A DNA stretch of 7,228 bases from Demequinaceae bacterium (GTDB lineage: Bacteria; Actinomycetota; Actinomycetes; Actinomycetales; Demequinaceae). A program made the translations under genes and the position numbers. The DNA is taken from the NCBI GenBank assembly GCA_011524475.1, contig WTKG01000165.1, positions 1 through 7,228 of the forward strand. The letters are read 5' to 3'. Positions 1-7,228 of the stretch are shown piece after piece (positions within the stretch are counted from its first letter, which is position 1; each line of letters begins with the position of its first letter). The notes below the pieces were generated by a model. The model was not told the DNA's origin. It did not search any database and worked only from the letters and a program-made list of their open reading frames with translations.

Positions 1-3795
<3,795 letters not shown>

Positions 3796-3801
3796 TGTAC
3801 G

Positions 3802-3809
3802 CTCTCCTT
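3802..3809 (-). promoter_or_regulatory. Ribosome binding site of rpoC, overlapping the rpoB stop codon
   Basis: On the minus strand the junction reads GAG ATT TAA GGA GAG CGT ACA GTG. The sequence AAGGAGAG matches the anti-Shine-Dalgarno end of 16S rRNA well and lies six bases before the rpoC GTG, which is good spacing. Its first two bases are the last two bases of the rpoB stop codon, so ribosomes finishing rpoB stop directly on the rpoC initiation region. This supports the GTG start and suggests translational coupling, which would help keep β and β' equimolar; coupling is inferred, not shown. No promoter or terminator fits in the 12-base gap. Confidence 0.85.
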
Positions 3810-6800
3810 AAATCTCGTCGACGCTGGAGGCGTCCGGACGGCTGGACAGGGAAATTCCGAGCGATTCGGCCGCCGAATAGGCGTCCTCCTCTGTTTCACG
3901 CATATCAAGGGCCTGGCCATCTGCACCCAGAACCTCCACGTTGAGACACAGGGACTGCATCTCCTTCATGAGTACTCGGAAAGACTCGGGCAGACCCGGT
4001 TCGGGAACGTTCTGACCCTTGACAATGGCCTCATAGACCTTCACGCGGCCGAGCACGTCGTCCGACTTGATGGTGAGCAATTCTTGAAGCGCGTAGGCGG
4101 CTCCGTATGCTTCAAGCGCCCACACCTCCATCTCACCAAATCGCTGACCACCGAACTGCGCTTTTCCACCCAACGGCTGCTGAGTAATCATCGAGTACGG
4201 TCCCGTGCTGCGGGCGTGAATCTTGTCGTCCACCAGGTGGTGCAGCTTCAGGATGTACTTGTAGCCCACCGACACTGGCTCAGGGAAAGGTTCTCCACTG
4301 CGGCCATCGAACAGCATCGCTTTGCCGTCATCACCCACAAGTTTTTCACCGTCACGGTTCGGCAATACCGAATCACGCAAACCACTCAGGGTGGACTCCT
4401 GAATACCATCGAAGACCGGAGTAGCAAGAGGGGTACCGGGCTCGGCCGTCGTGGCCTCCTTGGGGAGGTCCTCCACCCAGTCGCCCGTGGCACCGCTTGC
4501 ATCCCAGCCTTGCTTAGCAACCCAGCCGAGGTGGGTTTCCAACACCTGACCGACGTTCATGCGTCCAGGAACTCCAAGCGGGTTCAGGATCACATCTACC
4601 GGCGTGCCATCCGCAAGGAAGGGCATGTCTTCCACCGGCAAGATGGTCGAGATGACGCCCTTGTTACCGTGACGCCCAGCGAGCTTGTCGCCCTCTTGGA
4701 TCTTGCGTCGCTGCGCGATGTACACCCGCACCAACTGGTTCACCCCAGCAGGCAAGTCGTCGCCGTCATCTTCAGTGAAGACGCGCACTCCGATCACCGT
4801 GCCTGATTCGCCGTGAGGAACCTTGAGGGAGGTATCCCGCACTTCGCGGGCTTTCTCGCCAAAGATCGCACGCAACAAGCGCTCTTCAGGGGTGAGTTCC
4901 GTCTCGCCCTTCGGCGTGACTTTGCCCACCAGAATGTCGCCAGCACGCACTTCCGCACCAATCCGGACAATGCCGCGCTCGTCAAGGTCGGCAAGGACTT
5001 CTTCCGATGCGTTCGGGATATCCCGCGTAATTTCTTCGGCACCAAGTTTGGTGTCGCGAGCATCCACTTCGTGTTCCTCGATGTGAATGGAGGAAAGCGA
5101 ATCGTCCTGCACCAGACGTTGACTCAGGATAATCGCGTCTTCGTAGTTGTGACCTTCCCAACACATGAACGCGACGAGTAGGTTCTTCCCCAGCGCAAGG
5201 TCTCCCTGATCAGTGGCAGGCCCGTCGGCAATAACAGAGCCCGCAACGATCTTGTCGCCCTCGTCTACCAACACTCGCTGGTTGTAACTCGTGCCCTGAT
5301 TCGAGCGTTCGAACTTGGCAATGCGATACGAACCAGTAGAACCGTCATCATTGGCAACGGTCACCAGATCCGAGTTGACGTCTGTGACGACACCCGGGGC
5401 ATCGGCAATAACAACGTCACCCGCGTCAATAGCGGCACGGCGCTCCATACCGGTACCCACCAACGGGCGCTCCGCGCGCACCAACGGCACTGCCTGACGC
5501 TGCATGTTCGCGCCCATGAGTGCACGGTTGGCATCGTCGTGCTCAAGGAACGGAATCAAGGCGGTAGCAACAGAGACCATCTGGCGCGGTGACACGTCGA
5601 TGTAGTTCACGGCCTCAGGGGTCACGAACTCGACTTCACCGCCGCGGGAACGCACCAAGACGCGCTCGTCGACAAAAGCACCCTTGTCGTCGAGTTCAGC
5701 GTTCGCCTGAGCAATCACAAAGTGGTCTTCATCGTCAGCAGACAGGTAGTCCACCTTCTTGGTGACCTTGCCGCCTTCGACGCGACGGTACGGAGTCTCC
5801 ACAAAACCAAGCGGATTGATACGACCGAAGGACGCAAGCGAACCGATCAGACCAATGTTGGGGCCTTCCGGAGTTTCAATGGGGCACATGCGGCCATAGT
5901 GAGAAGCGTGCACGTCACGGACTTCCATGCCCGCACGATCACGAGACAGACCACCCGGACCGAGAGCCGAGAGCCGGCGTTTGTGGGTCAAACCAGCCAG
6001 TGGGTTGTTCTGGTCCATGAACTGCGACAACTGAGACGTTCCAAAGAACTCCCGGATCGCGGCCACCACCGGGCGCGTGTTGATGAGTGTCTGCGGAGTA
6101 ATTGCCTCCACATCTTGCGTGGTCATGCGCTCGCGCACCACTCGCTCCATACGCGACAACCCTGTACGGATTTGATTTTGAATCAATTCGCCTACTGCGC
6201 GAATACGGCGGTTACCGAAGTGATCAATATCGTCAGTCTCCACTGCCAGGTCACCCGCTGGGGCGTCGATCTGAGCAATGCCCGCATGCGCAGCCGCAAT
6301 GTATTTGACCGCCTGCACGATGTCTTCACGCGACAACACTGAGTCGCCGAGCGGCTTGGTAAGTCCCAGCTTCTTGTTCAATTTGAAACGTCCCACCTTG
6401 GCAAGGTCGTAACGCTTCGAGTTGAAGTAGAAGTTATCGATCAGAGTACGGCCAGCCTCCACGGTCGGAGGTTCGCCGGGACGGAGCTTGCGATACAAGT
6501 CCACCAGGGCGTCATCCTGCTCATGGACAGTGTCTTTTGCCAGAGTCTCCAGAACAGTGGGGAAGTCTTTGAATTCTTTTTCAATCTCTTCCGTAGTCAT
6601 CCCCAGAGCCTTGAGGAACAGGGTGACAGGCTGCTTACGTTTGCGGTCCACCCGGACGCCCACAGCATCGCGCTTGTCAATCTCAAACTCCAACCACGCC
6701 CCACGGGAGGGAATGATTTTGGCAGTGAGGATGTCTTTGTCAGACGTCTTGTCAGGAGTGCGCTCAAAGTACACACCTGGGGAACGGACAAGCTGCGATA

Positions 6801-7228
6801 CGACCACGCGCTCGGTACCATTGACGATGAATGTGCCGCGCTCCGTCATGAGGGGGAAGTCACCCATGAAGACGGTCTGAGACTTGATCTCACCCGTCTC
6901 GTGGTTCATGAACTCCGCAGTCACAAAGAGCTGCGCTGCGTAGGTGAAGTCCTTCTCCTTGCACTCGGCAGGGGTATGCCGTGGCTCCTCGAAGTACGGG
7001 TCAGCGAACGACAGTGACATCGTCTTGTTGAAGTCCTCGATCGGAGAAATCTCCGAGAAGATCTCCTCGAGTCCTGCGGTCTCGGGAACGTCCTTACGGC
7101 CTTCTTTCTTGGCGGATGCGACGCGGTCTTTCCATACGTCATTGCCAAGCAGCCAGTCGAACGATTCAGTCTGCAACCCAATCAGATTGGGTACAGAGAT
7201 CGGCTCGGCGATGCGAGCAAACGAAACG
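3808..7228 (-). CDS. rpoB: DNA-directed RNA polymerase subunit beta (5' end outside window)
   Basis: This is the β subunit of RNA polymerase, which with β' forms the active centre and the DNA/RNA channel; it is the target of rifampicin. The window shows 1,139 codons plus TAA. The frame is open to the right edge, and the first codons read [15 protein letters not shown], the usual start of the conserved protein, so only about 20–30 residues are missing. A TTG at 7176 is an internal leucine, not the start. Seen in order (visible numbering): N-terminal protrusion and lobe with [19 protein letters not shown]; rifampicin region at 396–422 with [13 protein letters not shown] and [33 protein letters not shown] with acidic pair E696/D697; the flap region; [10 protein letters not shown] with active-site lysines 848 and 856; and the C-terminal anchor with [20 protein letters not shown]. 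The protein ends SSVDEI. The estimated full length of about 1,165 residues fits actinobacterial RpoB. It is followed after 12 bases by rpoC, surely in the same operon. The classic resistance positions (E. coli S512, D516, H526, S531) are wild type. Confidence 0.98.
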   Translation of the reverse strand, partial: VSFARIAEPISVPNLIGLQTESFDWLLGNDVWKDRVASAKKEGRKDVPETAGLEEIFSEISPIEDFNKTMSLSFADPYFEEPRHTPAECKEKDFTYAAQLFVTAEFMNHETGEIKSQTVFMGDFPLMTERGTFIVNGTERVVVSQLVRSPGVYFERTPDKTSDKDILTAKIIPSRGAWLEFEIDKRDAVGVRVDRKRKQPVTLFLKALGMTTEEIEKEFKDFPTVLETLAKDTVHEQDDALVDLYRKLRPGEPPTVEAGRTLIDNFYFNSKRYDLAKVGRFKLNKKLGLTKPLGDSVLSREDIVQAVKYIAAAHAGIAQIDAPAGDLAVETDDIDHFGNRRIRAVGELIQNQIRTGLSRMERVVRERMTTQDVEAITPQTLINTRPVVAAIREFFGTSQLSQFMDQNNPLAGLTHKRRLSALGPGGLSRDRAGMEVRDVHASHYGRMCPIETPEGPNIGLIGSLASFGRINPLGFVETPYRRVEGGKVTKKVDYLSADDEDHFVIAQANAELDDKGAFVDERVLVRSRGGEVEFVTPEAVNYIDVSPRQMVSVATALIPFLEHDDANRALMGANMQRQAVPLVRAERPLVGTGMERRAAIDAGDVVIADAPGVVTDVNSDLVTVANDDGSTGSYRIAKFERSNQGTSYNQRVLVDEGDKIVAGSVIADGPATDQGDLALGKNLLVAFMCWEGHNYEDAIILSQRLVQDDSLSSIHIEEHEVDARDTKLGAEEITRDIPNASEEVLADLDERGIVRIGAEVRAGDILVGKVTPKGETELTPEERLLRAIFGEKAREVRDTSLKVPHGESGTVIGVRVFTEDDGDDLPAGVNQLVRVYIAQRRKIQEGDKLAGRHGNKGVISTILPVEDMPFLADGTPVDVILNPLGVPGRMNVGQVLETHLGWVAKQGWDASGATGDWVEDLPKEATTAEPGTPLATPVFDGIQESTLSGLRDSVLPNRDGEKLVGDDGKAMLFDGRSGEPFPEPVSVGYKYILKLHHLVDDKIHARSTGPYSMITQQPLGGKAQFGGQRFGEMEVWALEAYGAAYALQELLTIKSDDVLGRVKVYEAIVKGQNVPEPGLPESFRVLMKEMQSLCLNVEVLGADGQALDMRETEEDAYSAAESLGISLSSRPDASSVDEI

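Noticed and set aside
5722..6342. Plus-strand open frame of 206 codons opposite rpoB
   Set aside because: Same codon-on-codon phase as the long antisense frame; the composition mirrors rpoB and no family is recognisable.
6523..7017. Plus-strand open frame of 164 codons opposite the start of rpoB
   Set aside because: Antisense shadow of conserved RpoB sequence, with no independent coding evidence.
7174..7176. TTG codon as the rpoB start
   Set aside because: The frame stays open to the window edge and the 17 upstream codons encode the conserved [17 protein letters not shown], so this TTG is an internal leucine.

Overview
The window is the rpoB–rpoC junction of an actinobacterium, read on the minus strand. 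It holds the β subunit gene without its first codons (7228 down to 3808) and the β' subunit gene without its last codons (3795 down to 1). Together they fill the window except for 12 bases between them. There is no room for another gene, and I see no RNA gene, mobile element, CRISPR array, transcription terminator or long intergenic region.

The actinobacterial assignment rests on several points seen in the sequence. The two proteins read closely along the Mycobacterium and Actinomycetales versions as I remember them. RpoC carries the long charged α-helical insertion in the clamp that is typical of Actinobacteria. Codons favour G or C at the third position, and TTA, CTA and TCA are nearly absent. 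Details such as [12 protein letters not shown] in the bridge helix and [11 protein letters not shown] in RpoB suggest an Actinomycetaceae-like or Cellulomonas-like lineage, but the window does not fix the genus.

Layout: rpoB lies on the right and is transcribed leftward. Its first visible codons encode [15 protein letters not shown], the usual region just after the start, so roughly 20–30 residues are missing. It ends with TAA at 3810–3808. The two A bases of that stop begin the Shine-Dalgarno sequence AAGGAGAG of rpoC, which starts at GTG 3795–3793 and runs open to base 1. I translated rpoC codon by codon over 1,265 codons and found no stop or frameshift. Only some tens of C-terminal residues should be missing.

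The two products form the catalytic core of RNA polymerase (α2ββ'ω). Every key site I could check is intact: the Mg-binding NADFDGD loop, both β' zinc sites, the bridge helix, the trigger loop with its histidine, the β rifampicin pocket, the β active-site lysines and the sigma-binding coiled coil. This is core housekeeping sequence. I find no undescribed system here; the findings are small details of the junction, codon use and lineage-specific residues. The long open frame on the plus strand, about 1,236 codons, is a shadow of these genes.
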